The notes below the pieces were generated by a model, which was given only the letters and a program-made list of their open reading frames with translations, searched no databases and had not been told where the DNA came from. A stretch of 16,485 nt of DNA from Smittium culicis (lineage: Eukaryota; Kickxellomycota; Harpellomycetes; Harpellales; Legeriomycetaceae): positions 1 to 16,485 of the forward strand of contig LSSN01003258.1 of NCBI GenBank assembly GCA_001970855.1, given 5' to 3'. The translations under genes were made by a program, and so were the position numbers. This document shows, piece by piece, positions 1-10,673 of this stretch; the first letter of the stretch is position 1, and every line of letters begins with the position of its first letter.

Positions 1-2
1 AA

Positions 3-1098
3 AAAGTCGACTCCGCCGACCAGTACACCTACTTGGGCTATATTATGAATAGCAAATGGGACGTATCTGGGACGATCAAGAACAACAAGAACAAGGACAG
101 GAAGGCTGTTTAAGCTGCCTAAAGCTTCCTGAGACGGTCTGATGTGCTCACGGCACTAAAAATAAAGTTCATCAATTCGGTACTGATGCCGATTGGATGC
201 TACGGTGGGGAGAAATTTGGCATGAGCGAGGCCAGATGCAAGCCCATACAGATGGAAATCGACAAGGCGATCCGAATGGTTGCCAACGTCGGGAAATCAG
301 CGGCCATGGAACGTATCAGGGATGAACTGGGCATAAGCTCAGTGTTCATGCGCACCAGCACAGCCCGTGAGCGTGCATACCACAAATGGCCAACATCAAA
401 AACATGGATCGCCGACCTCATCAAGGCACCGATGAAGGCCCGGATGGCCACCTGGGTGACCGGGAGTGCCCGGTGGATCAAAAAATTTTGCTCTCAAGAT
501 TCAAACGGTCAGACTATCATCACGATGGTCGACCGGAAACGACGAAATAATCGGTCTGTCATCCACCGGTGGACGGTGGACAGGAAAATCGGCAAAAAAG
601 GCAACTGGGTTGACCTTCAAGCTATGTATCCGGACCTGAAGCTGGGCCTTCAGGACATTGGGAAAATGCGTATGGGCACATTCCGGACCGCCCAGCGCCT
701 CTCGAACATGAAAATCGTCGACCAAAAATTCAAAATTTTTTGCCCCTGCTGCAACTTGTGTGTGTCTGAGTCGGTCGAACACATACTTGTGAGCTGCAGC
801 TGGTGGCGAAATCACCGAACAGCGGCGATCGGCCGGTTCATACCGACACCGATCCGTTCTGATGAAAAAAAATTACTTTTGAGTTTCAATGAAGCCCGGT
901 TGATGCTAGTTGGAAAACTCCTTGGGGGGGGGGGGAGTCTATCAATCCTTGAGCCAGCTTCGAGCAGGCACAGCCGACCAAAATTTTGAGTTGGAAACAG
1001 CCAAATTTTTGAACGGCATCCGCGTGCCCAGAACACTTATACTGCAAAGTATAAGTGATTCACCATCCCCCTTGAACCAATTCCCGGTGGTTATGTAG
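3..1098 (+). pseudogene. LINE reverse-transcriptase C-terminal region, broken by two stops and a frameshift
   Basis: Read from base 3, the frame opens with a YTYLGYIM segment, the conserved YLG strand just after the polymerase core of LINE reverse transcriptases. It then meets TAA stops at 111-113 and 120-122. The same frame continues to 986 through the thumb-like region (LKIKFINSVLMPIGCYGGE). It then carries a cysteine/histidine cluster, with Cys codons at 741, 747, 750, 759 and 795 and His at 780, matching the zinc-binding motif found after LINE reverse-transcriptase domains. A G12 run at 924-935 shifts the frame. The likely true C-terminus (FLNGIRVPRTLIL) is in another frame and ends at the TAG at 1096-1098. 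The apparent start at 144 is a GTG inside the domain, not a real start. A dead copy is much the best reading; the exact LINE clade is not determined. Confidence 0.8.
1034..1057 (+). repeat. Perfect 10-bp hairpin with GCAA tetraloop near the LINE 3' end
   Basis: CACTTATACT (1034-1043) and AGTATAAGTG (1048-1057) are exact reverse complements around GCAA, which fits the GNRA class of stable RNA tetraloops. It lies within the last codons of the LINE frame, roughly 70 bases before the element's end. Some LINEs use a 3' stem-loop for recognition by their reverse transcriptase; that role here is inference. Confidence 0.6.
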
Positions 1099-3691
1099 CT
1101 TCTAGAGCGCCGGCGGGGAGTCGGTTGAAAAATTTTTTTTTAATATTTTTACAACTTTTTAAATAGTTTTTTGCATACTTTAAAAATTTTTTTAATAAAT
1201 TCTCTGAGACAAAAAAATAAATTGAGTTTAATATCTATAAATCAGCTATTTAATATTTATAAAAAATAGTTTAGAGATTAGTATAAATAAAATTATTTAT
1301 TTTATTATCCTTATCTTATATATTAACTTGAAATTATCATTAATAAAGAATTAAAACTTGATAAGAAACTGCTTATTTTTTCGGTGTTCGAATTTCTATT
1401 AATTTTTTTTATTTAGTATTACTTTGCAGCTCTAACGAATGATCAATTAAAATAAAATTTTATACACATAATCACCATTAAATACTTACTTTTGTTCAAT
1501 TCTATGTATATATATATTTGCCAAAAATATCCATTGTCATATTCAATTAACAAATTATATTTATACTAATTAATTTTTTCATTTTAGGCTTTTTAAAAAA
1601 GCTTTGGTTGTAACATAATTTTAGAATAGAATACCTAATAAAATTTGAATTCAAATTTAATTTAAAATACAAATATTTTTCATGCAAAAGAAATTAACTG
1701 ATTTAAAAAAGTATAAAATATTTATTTGATTAATTTTATTTTTCTATTCCAAAAAATCAAGATTTTCATTTAGAAAAACTATAAAAATAGGGAAATTTAG
1801 AGTTATTTTAGATTTTATTGGTGTTTATAAGGTCTATATTGTTTTAATTATATATTTACACATAATATAACACATCGAATTATTAGTTAAAATATCTTTT
1901 CATTTTTACTTTAATTTTTAATAATTTAAATATGTCTCGGTTTTTATTTTATTTCTGTGTACCTATCATAATATAATTAGGGTTTTCGTTTAGTTAGCGA
2001 AGATTGTAGGATTTTTTTTTATTTTTTATAATGTCATATTATTCAGATATTTGATAATACTTATATAAATTATTTTTTCAAAGTTTTAATATTCATCAAA
2101 TTGTAGAAGCTTAACTCTTTAAAATAATGATTCTGTATAAATAATTTAATTAAAGCAGATTTTTAATATTCTGGGAAATTTGAAATAATAAACTCTCATT
2201 AAACGAGGAAAAAAAGCTTATCAGACGTCCGAAATAAAATTCGGTGGTAGAATAGTTTCAAACTGCTCTTTCATTTAATATATCTAAAATATGACATATA
2301 TAAATCAGTATGTTTACTAAAAGCATAAATAATGCTTCAAATTAATATATAAATAAAGATAATCTGAATAATCTTTATTTTTATATAGATCAATACCGTT
2401 TATACTCTCTTATCTTTGTGGATTATTTAATTTTAAAAATTTTTTAATTAACATATAAATAATAAGATTAAATATTACAGCTTGAATTGTTTAAATTATA
2501 ATTCTAATAAAAGTTCATAATAAAGTATTTTGTTAAATTTTACTAGCTATAATATTATATAACTAATATTTTTTTTCATTACTCTTTATATTTTCGATAA
2601 GTTCTTAATACATTGTAGCGTATTATATATGACATAGATTTTTTAGAAAGTGAAATTAATTTTATATTAGATCTAATTCCAAATAATATTAAACATTTAT
2701 TTCATTAAAAATTAAATCTTGAAACTAAAATATAAAAATATAGCAATATTTTAGTGTTTAAACTCGAGAAATATATATCAAAAAAATTATATTAAAATGG
2801 TATAAAATCATGCGCCAACTTATTAAAAAAATCGAATTTCTATTTAAGAATTAATTTGAATTTTTTTCTATTACAACTTCAAATTATATCCTTATATCAT
2901 AAATATTTGATTCAGATAATAAATATTATATGGATTCTTATTTCATTTTTACAAAAAAGAGTTTTCTACTCGAAATTTTTTTTATTAATCAAAATATTAC
3001 CATATAAAAAGCTGTGTTTTAATTAAGCGTTACCACTATAAGTAAATTAAACATTTTTTTATGGATATCATTATACTAGAATTAAATATATGTTTTTATA
3101 TGCTAAAATTTTGAAATTTATATTTCCTTATTGTCACAAAAAATATTTGCACAATAAATTGTTTTTATGAAAATAATACCAATTTAAATTAATATAACTC
3201 ATTTGGATCACTAATAAAATAATAAAAATCAAAAAAAAAACAAATTGAATGCTATTAAATAATATTTATCATAAATTTTAGATATTTTTTTTTCGAAATA
3301 TTCCATTTTTTAAATCTATAATACAGATTGATTTATAATATGATAATATATATTATTGGATTTATTTATAATATTTATGTTTTTACTTATCACGCTGACC
3401 ATTTTTTCTATTTTTTTAACAAATAATTCAAAATTTTTTTTTATTATTTTAAAGCTCAATTCAAATATCTCTCGCAAAAAGCTGTTTAATTTTTCAAGGG
3501 TATTTATTCACAAATGATAAGATATTTAGATTCTTTGAAATCCATCAAAGTTTATTATTACTATGATTATTAAGAAAATTCACAGATGTAAAATAAGTAT
3601 AAAAAAAATTCCAATATTTATTTTTTTAAAGTTAAATATATCACCCGTTTTTAATTTCTTGATAAAAATACATTAATTTTTCTATTACAAG

Positions 3692-3718
3692 ATCAAGTAA
3701 ATCGCACGATTACTTGAT
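3692..3718. repeat. Inverted repeat, 12 paired bases with one bulge
   Basis: ATCAAGTA (3692-3699) pairs with TACTTGAT (3711-3718), and ATCG (3701-3704) pairs with CGAT (3707-3710). A3700 is the only bulge, and the loop is CA at 3705-3706. A cruciform or hairpin is possible. It contains several G and C pairs, so it is less likely to be chance than the many pure A/T palindromes nearby. No associated gene is seen. Confidence 0.5.
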
Positions 3719-4869
3719 AAAAAAATTTTCCTTAATTAAATTTGCCATACATAATACCTTTATAGATTTTTTGGTTTATCATATTACATGAAATTTATAT
3801 ATTTTAAATTTGAATAAATTATTTCAAAAAATAAAATCAATCATCAATAGTTAAATAAATAAACAAAAATAATGAAAAAAATCTTATTAATGTATAATTA
3901 TTTTCAAGTTTTATCAATTTTTTTTAAGATTAGTGCAAATAAAATCAGATTTTTCATTTTTTTAAATATAACTTTAAAACAAAAATTAATTGATAAAATA
4001 ATACTGGTTTTTCGTATTTATTAAATCGATTTCATATTGAAATTTTTATGATATATGCGATAAAATATATTTTTCCTTTATTATAAAGTATTATTTAATA
4101 GGATTTTACTTTTTTATAATTTAATTTTATAAAGCAACTAATGATTACTAAAAATAGTTATGATATGCATAAATTGATTTCTATTGATATTTAAATATGA
4201 GTATTTCTTTATATTTATAAATTTAATTATTTTAATTTTTAGTTAATTAGCTAATTATAAATAATATTTAAACTAGGTCAAGAATATTTTGGAGCTTTTA
4301 TAGGAATAATTTTTTATATAATATGAAAATTATAGTTATTTTGGTGTTATTTTTTTTTTATGTGACTATTGAAGATAATAAATATATTAATATGGTACTT
4401 ATAGTGGTCAAAAAATATTATTATTTTCCATAAATTGAAATCTTAATCTGAATATAAAAAATTAGTTGAATTTATTGGATAAAATAAGAGTATAAAACAT
4501 TTTTTTAATATTTAATTTTGATAAAAAACTTTCAAAAAGCTTCTCATATATAATAAAAATATAAAATATTCAACAATCCTCACAAAACACGGACAGTTAA
4601 GTTTTAATAATAATTCTATCAAAATTTAAAAACTATCATATATTTACAATAATGCATATTTAGATTAAAAATATTTAAATTTTAAGTATATTGTACTAGA
4701 ATGATAGTAGTTAGAGTTTTAATTTTACTAAAATAAAAAAAATCAAATGAATTAAATTACAAAAAACTCAAAAATTAAAATAAAATAATTATTGATTGAA
4801 TTTGAAAATTTTACTTTGCAAAACAATATACGTATAGAATCAAAATTTTAATTTCATAATCAACTTTTA

Positions 4870-4887
4870 TATTCAACAAGTTGAATA
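4870..4887. repeat. Short inverted repeat, 8-bp stem with AA loop
   Basis: TATTCAAC (4870-4877) pairs with GTTGAATA (4880-4887) around AA. It is an isolated short palindrome in AT-rich DNA and may well be chance. Confidence 0.35.
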
Positions 4888-5240
4888 AATATCAAATTTT
4901 TGATTTTTACTAACTATTTTTCTCTTTTTATTTAATTAACTTCACTAGATAATATACGGATACATAAATATATTGAAAATTAATTAGCTAATGAAGTATA
5001 GCTACTATTGATTCTATTGTATATGTCACATTGGAACACTGTGATAATGAAAAATAACCTTATAAGATCTGAATAGATAAAAATATGTTACAAATAAATT
5101 TAGAAAGTATAAAACGAAATTTTTTCATTAAAAAATTTTGCATATACACATTTCATTAATCTTATTATCATCTATGCTTTATAACTGAAATAAACCAAGT
5201 TTTTCAGTAAGTCAAATAAATAGTGCCGAAAAGACAGTTT

Positions 5241-5296
5241 CGAAAAGAGTTTTCGCTTTTTTCTTTTCTTTACTTTTTTTTTTTTTAAAAAAAAAA
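5241..5296. repeat. CGAAAA/TTTTCG hairpin followed by pyrimidine run and T13A10 tract
   Basis: CGAAAA (5241-5246) and TTTTCG (5250-5255) form a 6-bp stem around GAG. A T-rich stretch with a few C follows, ending in 13 T (5274-5286) next to 10 A (5287-5296). The T13A10 junction is itself a perfect palindrome. Long A/T homopolymers of this kind exclude nucleosomes and could mark an origin or regulatory DNA, but no gene is next to it. Confidence 0.4.
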
Positions 5297-7000
5297 CACA
5301 TTTATTAGTTTTATAACAGCACAATTCTTTTTAAACACATATCTTAAATAAAAAAACTTGTTATAGATCTATTCATGTGGTGCAAATAAATACACGATTA
5401 ATAGATTTAAAAAAAATTAAAACGTCAAATGAAAGTTGTATTATTATAGATATTAAAAAATCAATATTAAAACGTTTTTAGCCTTTATACCGTAAAAATT
5501 TCTGTAAAATAGAGAATTTACCGATTATATTATAATTTAAAATTAAGCTTACTATCTGTATCAATTAAAAATCAGTAAAACATCTTTTAACGCCGCCAAA
5601 TTAAATTATACTCATTAAATACAGTTGGATATACTTTATAGAAAATAAGTGTCTAAATTTCAAGGCAAAATTAATTTTAATATTTTTAAATTTAACTTTT
5701 AATAATACCAGGAATATTAATTAATTATATGATAAAATTATAACTAAATAACGCGTAATTTAAAATTTATTTTAATTTGATTTATATTGAGCCAGTATCA
5801 AATCATACCACCTTTTGATTATCTAAAATATTTATGTGTAAATGAAAATTTAATTTTGAATCATGTGTGTAAAAAAAAGCGGTTATTTAATGATTAAAAT
5901 TGAGCTAATAGCAAATATAATTCCAAAAAACAATCAATTTAATAATCATTACATATTTTATTAATCATTGAAAAGCGTAAAAAATTTACAAGAATATTTA
6001 GTTAAGATCTGGTATTATTATAATCCAGTGATTTTTATTAATAGTTTATAAATAGTTCAAATGAGTATTAATATATTTCAAAAGAGGCTAATCGAGTTTG
6101 AAATATAGAATAATGCCAAGTAAAATTAGAATGTTTATATAAGACTGATATTTTATTACTATTTTTTTTATTTGAGGATTCGCTTTTATATTTATTTTTT
6201 TTATGCCATTAAATACCACTATATATTTTGTGGTTTCATTATATATTTATGATTATATATGAGATAGTAATTAATTTCTTTAAAAAAAACACGTTTTTAA
6301 AGATAAAATTTGAAATTAAAAACGAGCTTAATGTAAAATTAATCGCAAAATAAACTTGATAAAAAAACTGAAAATCAATTTTTGAGTAGAGTAAATGCAT
6401 ATATTTACTGTATGATAGTAGCGAATTACAATTCTAGCAAATGGAGGGGCTATTTATTTGTATTTTTTTAATCAGATTAATCATACTATTTTCTACTGCA
6501 CTAATGATTGATTTATGAGTGTATTGAGTATTTAAAAATATTTTTTTGCGACTCTATTATATTCTATTAGTTTATTTTCAAATAAAAATAAATAGTTATA
6601 AAAGTTGAATTATAATATTATTTAAAAATAAATAAGGTAGAAATAAACAATTTTTATTTAAAACCCAACAAGGTTTAAATAAAGATATACAATAAAATCG
6701 AGACTTTTATTTAATTAATTTATGAATAAAAAGGCAAATTCGTGGTTGATTTCAAGGGATTAAGTGATATAATAGTTTATATTTATTACTATTTCATTCA
6801 GGACAACTTGGTGTAGATATATTATATCAAATAGTAAAATTTATTAGAATTTTAAAAAATTTAAATTTATTTAGTCTATTCTATTTGTAATATATTCAGT
6901 AAAATATTTATTAGATTCAAAGCTCGCTTGAAAATATTAAACGCTTGTGAGTCAACTTTAAACTAAATCGTAACTGCTATTCGCTGAATTACATTTTGAA

Positions 7001-9107
7001 AAATTTTTTAGCATAAAGTATCGTTTTATATCTTTATTTTGAGTAATATTAGAAAAATAGCTTGTCACATTAGCAGTGAAATTAAAAAAGTGGTTTTGAT
7101 GTTTTGGTATTCAAGGATGGGGTTCAATAGATTAAATAGGTATTTTTTCTAGGGGCTAAAATTTAATTGGCACACCAAATATCGTCATTGTAAGTTTAGA
7201 TTTAATTTTTTCATTGGCCTTAAATTTGAAACTTATCTCATTACCGTTCAACACTCTTTAAAAAAAATAATGATTCGTTTATGATCTAAAAGCTAATTTA
7301 TTATTTGCTGGTATTTCAAAATATACCAACATTTCTTAGTGCCCCAGAATTGATACATTTTAATTGAACACAATCAGATAAATTTGGTAGATCAAAAATA
7401 ATCTACCTCCCGTGAAAGGGTTAAATAGAGATAATATATACATACATCGCGTTACTAATATCCAATAAAATAAAATAAAGTAAAACATATTTATTTACTG
7501 GAGCCCGACTTAATAGACTTTTACTCATCTAGTGGGGTTAATCTATGGTTATAGTTTATTATAGTACGCCTATGTATATGATAATAAAATCCTAGTAACT
7601 GTCAGTCCTAAAGAGATGAACAAAAATTTATCGGTATTTTATTTATTATTAGGTTTATTAATATAGCCAGCGTTAATTTATTGTAAGTTTCAATATTACT
7701 AGTACTAGAAATCTACTTGCAAGAGTAATTTATAGTGTAAAAAAAAAGTAAACAAATAAAATATGCTGAAATTAAAATAGTAACTAAAAGTTTACATTAA
7801 TTTAGAATGTAGATTAATTGACCATTTTTTATGGGTTTATTAATTTACTTTTACGCATTTTTTATAAAGGCATTTATTTATTTTTTTGAATATAGATGTG
7901 TTATAAATTACCGACTATTTAAAAATAAAAATTATTTGGTGCAAAGAGATGTTTTATCTTGGTACCAATAGAAATACAGACCAGCAAATATGATATATGA
8001 AGTTTATGGACCAATTTAATAAAATCTCGTCAAATATGATTTTTCCTGGGTTTGTCTATTTAGGTGTGAAGTTAAAGCTACTTTTTCTCAAAGGGATACA
8101 TCTTCATTAGAAAAAAGGCGGAAATGATTTAAAAGGAAATAAAATGAACGTATTCATTGTTTTTAGATTCACAAATATTTAAATTGATTACTAAAATAGG
8201 CTAATAAAACCAAAAATGATTTACATATTTTTTTCCTGGTAAACAATCAATATTTTTAGTTCAAAATTACATGAACGTTGATAGATTGGAAATAGACAGT
8301 AAAAGACACGAAATACAATTTTATTGCAAGAAAAAGTTAAATTCGTGGTGATTAATAAGTAATTAAAAATACATAATACTTTTGTACTGAGAAAATAAGG
8401 ATCTTCAAGAAACAGTATCAGCGCTTGGCTCGAATTCTGGTACACGAAAATCTTATTTCTACGCTGAATTTTGAATAGACAAAAAATTATTTGGTGCGCA
8501 AGTTTCTGTATATATTTTTTCTAAGGAAAAGTAACTAGAACAAAAAAATTCAATCATTGTTTTTCCTTCACCAAAAAAATGAGGCTGATGATTCACCTTT
8601 TAAACCTCAATTAGGTAAAATAGATTAGAACCAGGAAATATAGTATTGTAAATATAATAAGTACATTTAACCCAAAAATATCATTGATAATTGTCTAGTG
8701 AAAAGGATACCAAGTATTAAAGCACATCATTATTGTACAAGAAATAAACCAGCAGATTCAGTTTGGGATCTTTTTGGTTCGGGTACACTGCCCAGATTAG
8801 GAACTTCATTGAATTAATTTCAATTATGAAAAATTCAGGACTCTTGTATATTTTTTTTGGTAACTCAGTTGATATAAATATGTTGGTACATACAGGTTCA
8901 AAAAAAATTCATCAAAAATAATCTTTTATTCCAATCCTCGGATTCTTTAAGTCTTTAAATTATACAATATCAATAGCTTTTTAAAAAGGGGTAATCATTT
9001 ACCATAAATTTTAATCAGCAAAGAATAAACATAAACTTTTTTTTGCATTTTTTCAAAATTTATTGTACCGAAATACCAAAAAATAAATATTCAAATTTAC
9101 ATTCAGA
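7001..9107 (+). other. Less AT-rich region with scattered coding-like scraps upstream of the zinc-finger gene
   Basis: GC-bearing words become more frequent from about 7000. Several plus-strand stretches read like protein fragments broken by stops and frame changes: about 7012-7280 and 7930-8110 in frame 1, about 8223-8530 in frame 3 (where a TYFFPGKQSIFLVQ segment occurs), 8671-8814 in frame 1, and the retropepsin-like piece at 8826. None is an intact gene, and most cannot be assigned to a family. The minus-strand reading frame over 8221-8445 looks like a shadow of this. The last 100-150 bases presumably include the promoter of the zinc-finger gene, but I see no definite element there. Confidence 0.4.
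8826..8957 (+). pseudogene. Possible remnant of a retroelement aspartic protease (retropepsin)
   Basis: From 8826 one frame reads LLYIFFGNSVDINMLVHTGS. This resembles the strand plus active-site loop of retropepsins, in which the core is Leu-Val-Asp-Thr-Gly-Ser/Ala. The catalytic Asp position is His (CAT at 8889-8891). After two lysines the frame shifts within an A7 run at 8901-8907, and frame 1 continues FIKNNLLFQ to a stop at 8956-8958. Phe-Ile a few residues after the active site also fits the family. No reverse transcriptase, integrase or long terminal repeat is recognisable around it. The piece is short and the key residue is missing, so chance resemblance is a real alternative. Confidence 0.25.
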
Positions 9108-10131
9108 ATGAATTCAAAAAGATCAAATTCATTTATGAGCGTAAGTTTTTTGGTCGAAAACTATTGTTCAAATTTAACTCCTAAGCCAAAACCAAATAAA
9201 AGAGTGAAGAAAAGCATAGAACCAAAAACAACAGGAATAAATGCGGATACAATAAACACCATAGAATCAAAAATAGGCACATATGATCGAAGCAGAGTAT
9301 TTTCGAAAGAAGATAGTGGGGATTCAACAGTCATAAACATCTGCGAGCCAAGTATAAGCGTAAAGGTATCTGATGATAGAGCAAGGATGTTGGGTAAATA
9401 TATTGATGCAATTTATATAAATGAATATATGAGAGTGTTTAGCGAGGATGCAGAGAATTCATGTAATAAACCAGAAGAACCGAAAGTTGATAATATGTAT
9501 ATTCTCAAATCTAAACAATTGAGCCCTGAAATCTCTACTCTGGATAAGAAGGTTCAAAAAAAATCTCCCAAAGCTATAAGATGTAGTTTTGAGGGGTGCG
9601 ATGCGTCATTTTCAAGGAACGAGCATTACTATCGGCACATGAGGTAAATTAGCTTGATTTCATTTATCTCTATTGATAAACATGAATTAATTTTTATCTT
9701 TTTTTTTTATTTTTGAATAGAAAGCATACGAACGAGGTAATTATTTTATAAACTAAATAACGTAAATTCAGCTAATATCGAACTAAATGCGATATTCAAA
9801 CAATTTAATTAAATAGAAACTTTATGGATGCGTGTATCCAAATTGTGGGAGTACGTTCAGTAGATTTGACAACATGATTCAACATACTAGAACACATAGA
9901 ATCAATGGGAGAGAACCAGGAGCTAGGTTTATTTTAAACAAGTCTGAAATGAAGTCTAAAGCAAGGAAAAACGGTGAATTCGTTGAAGACATCGAAATCA
10001 AGGTTCCTGTTAGAAAGAGAGACAGCGTTGGAAAAAGCGAGTTCAGTATTTTCAAGAGGCTTAGTTTACCAATAGACCCGAATATTGCTAATCGAATCCT
10101 AAAACCTTTATATATAGAAAAAAACAGGTGA
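9108..10131 (+). CDS. C2H2 zinc-finger protein with two C-terminal-half fingers, three exons
   Basis: Exons are 9108-9643, 9721-9736 and 9817-10131, giving 288 residues. The introns, 9644-9720 (77 nt) and 9737-9816 (80 nt), start GTAAAT and GTAATT and end TAG. Finger 1 has Cys159, Cys164, His177 and His181. Finger 2 has Cys189, Cys194, His207 and His211. Both are C-x4-C-x12-H-x3-H, the spacing usual for fungal DNA-binding factors. The linker HTNEKLYGC matches the classical TGEKPY linker, and it is restored only with the 16-nt middle exon. Residues 1-158 have no recognisable domain and are rich in Lys and Ser; residues 212-288 are basic. The ATG at 9108 is the first after an in-frame stop at 9084. 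The likely role is a nuclear sequence-specific transcription factor; the targets are unknown. A further donor-like GTGAAAG overlaps the stop, so an extra 3' exon cannot be excluded. Confidence 0.82.
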
Positions 10132-10673
10132 AAGAAAAAGTTAAAGCTTTGCTGTGTATAGAATTTTTTTTACTTTGTAAAATATGTACTTTTTGTCTAT
10201 TCTGTTTAAAATGGCGTGATGCCATGTTGTGGAAGGATATATTTAGGGTATTCCTATGAAGCAACTTTATATTTTCATCTAATATCAAAAATATTCTTTT
10301 CTTCGTTTTATAATTTCTATCTGAACTATTAAACTAGGCTTGTTTTACCCTACAATTTTAAAATGCACAATGCTGTATAGATTCAAATAATCTTTTTTTC
10401 TGTCTTCAAAAACCCAAAATATAATAATAAATGGCAAATTTTTTTAAAAAAAAGCTTTAACAAAAATCAAATCATTACATTTATAGCAAAATCCATTAAA
10501 AGTTTACCAAATAACACATAACCAGCTTATTAAGAAGGTTTAGCTTTATTATCTAAAATTAAAAACATAATAATTTTTAGCAAAATATGAATTTTATTAA
10601 TCCAGCCGCTACAGGATTTTGATAGACTTGTCATATAATAAAATGATAAAACTTGATGAAGAATACACAATTG

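Larger units (their letters stand above)
1..1128 (+). mobile_element. 3' end of a decayed LINE (non-LTR retrotransposon), 5' part beyond the window edge
   Basis: The block is close to half GC by eye, while the sequence after about 1128 is mostly A and T, so the element stands out sharply. It encodes the end of a reverse-transcriptase polyprotein (see the pseudogene entry) and then a short GC-rich 3' tail at about 1099-1128 that runs into A/T tracts. No long terminal repeat is seen, and the tail ends in only a few A residues, as LINE 3' ends can. The 5' part, including the catalytic YxDD box and any endonuclease, is outside the window. The 3' boundary is placed by the composition change and could be off by some tens of bases. 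Confidence 0.8.
1129..7000. other. Extremely AT-rich gene-free region
   Basis: I see no gene in this stretch. It is made almost entirely of A and T, with stops dense in all six frames, no reading frame of 60 or more codons, no tRNA-like B box with a fitting acceptor stem, and no tandem satellite or long direct repeat visible by eye. GC-bearing words are rare and scattered. Two short hairpins and one T13A10 tract are listed separately. It may be mutationally decayed repeat sequence, heterochromatin or centromere-type DNA; the sequence alone does not decide. Confidence 0.7.

Noticed and set aside
200..815. Two minus-strand reading frames (200-481, 501-815)
   Set aside because: They lie antisense to the LINE reverse-transcriptase frame, which has clear family motifs; they have none.
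812..1036. Minus-strand reading frame over the LINE 3' end
   Set aside because: Antisense shadow of the LINE C-terminal region; no motif.
7110..7145. GGTTCAATAGA, like a tRNA B box
   Set aside because: It lacks the final C of the B box, and no A box or acceptor stem could be placed around it.
7012..7281. Plus-strand frame with only one stop (TAG near 7150) in about 89 codons
   Set aside because: Two open runs of this length can occur by chance among many trials in AT-rich DNA, and no family resemblance was found.
8221..8445. 74-codon minus-strand reading frame
   Set aside because: No motif, and the plus strand over the same bases reads at least as protein-like; treated as decayed sequence.
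1129..9107. CRISPR array, satellite or mitochondrial DNA in the AT-rich desert
   Set aside because: No spaced direct repeats, no tandem unit, no mitochondrial genes or tRNAs could be seen.
10088..10288. Minus-strand frame overlapping the end of the zinc-finger gene
   Set aside because: Antisense to a supported exon and low-complexity.
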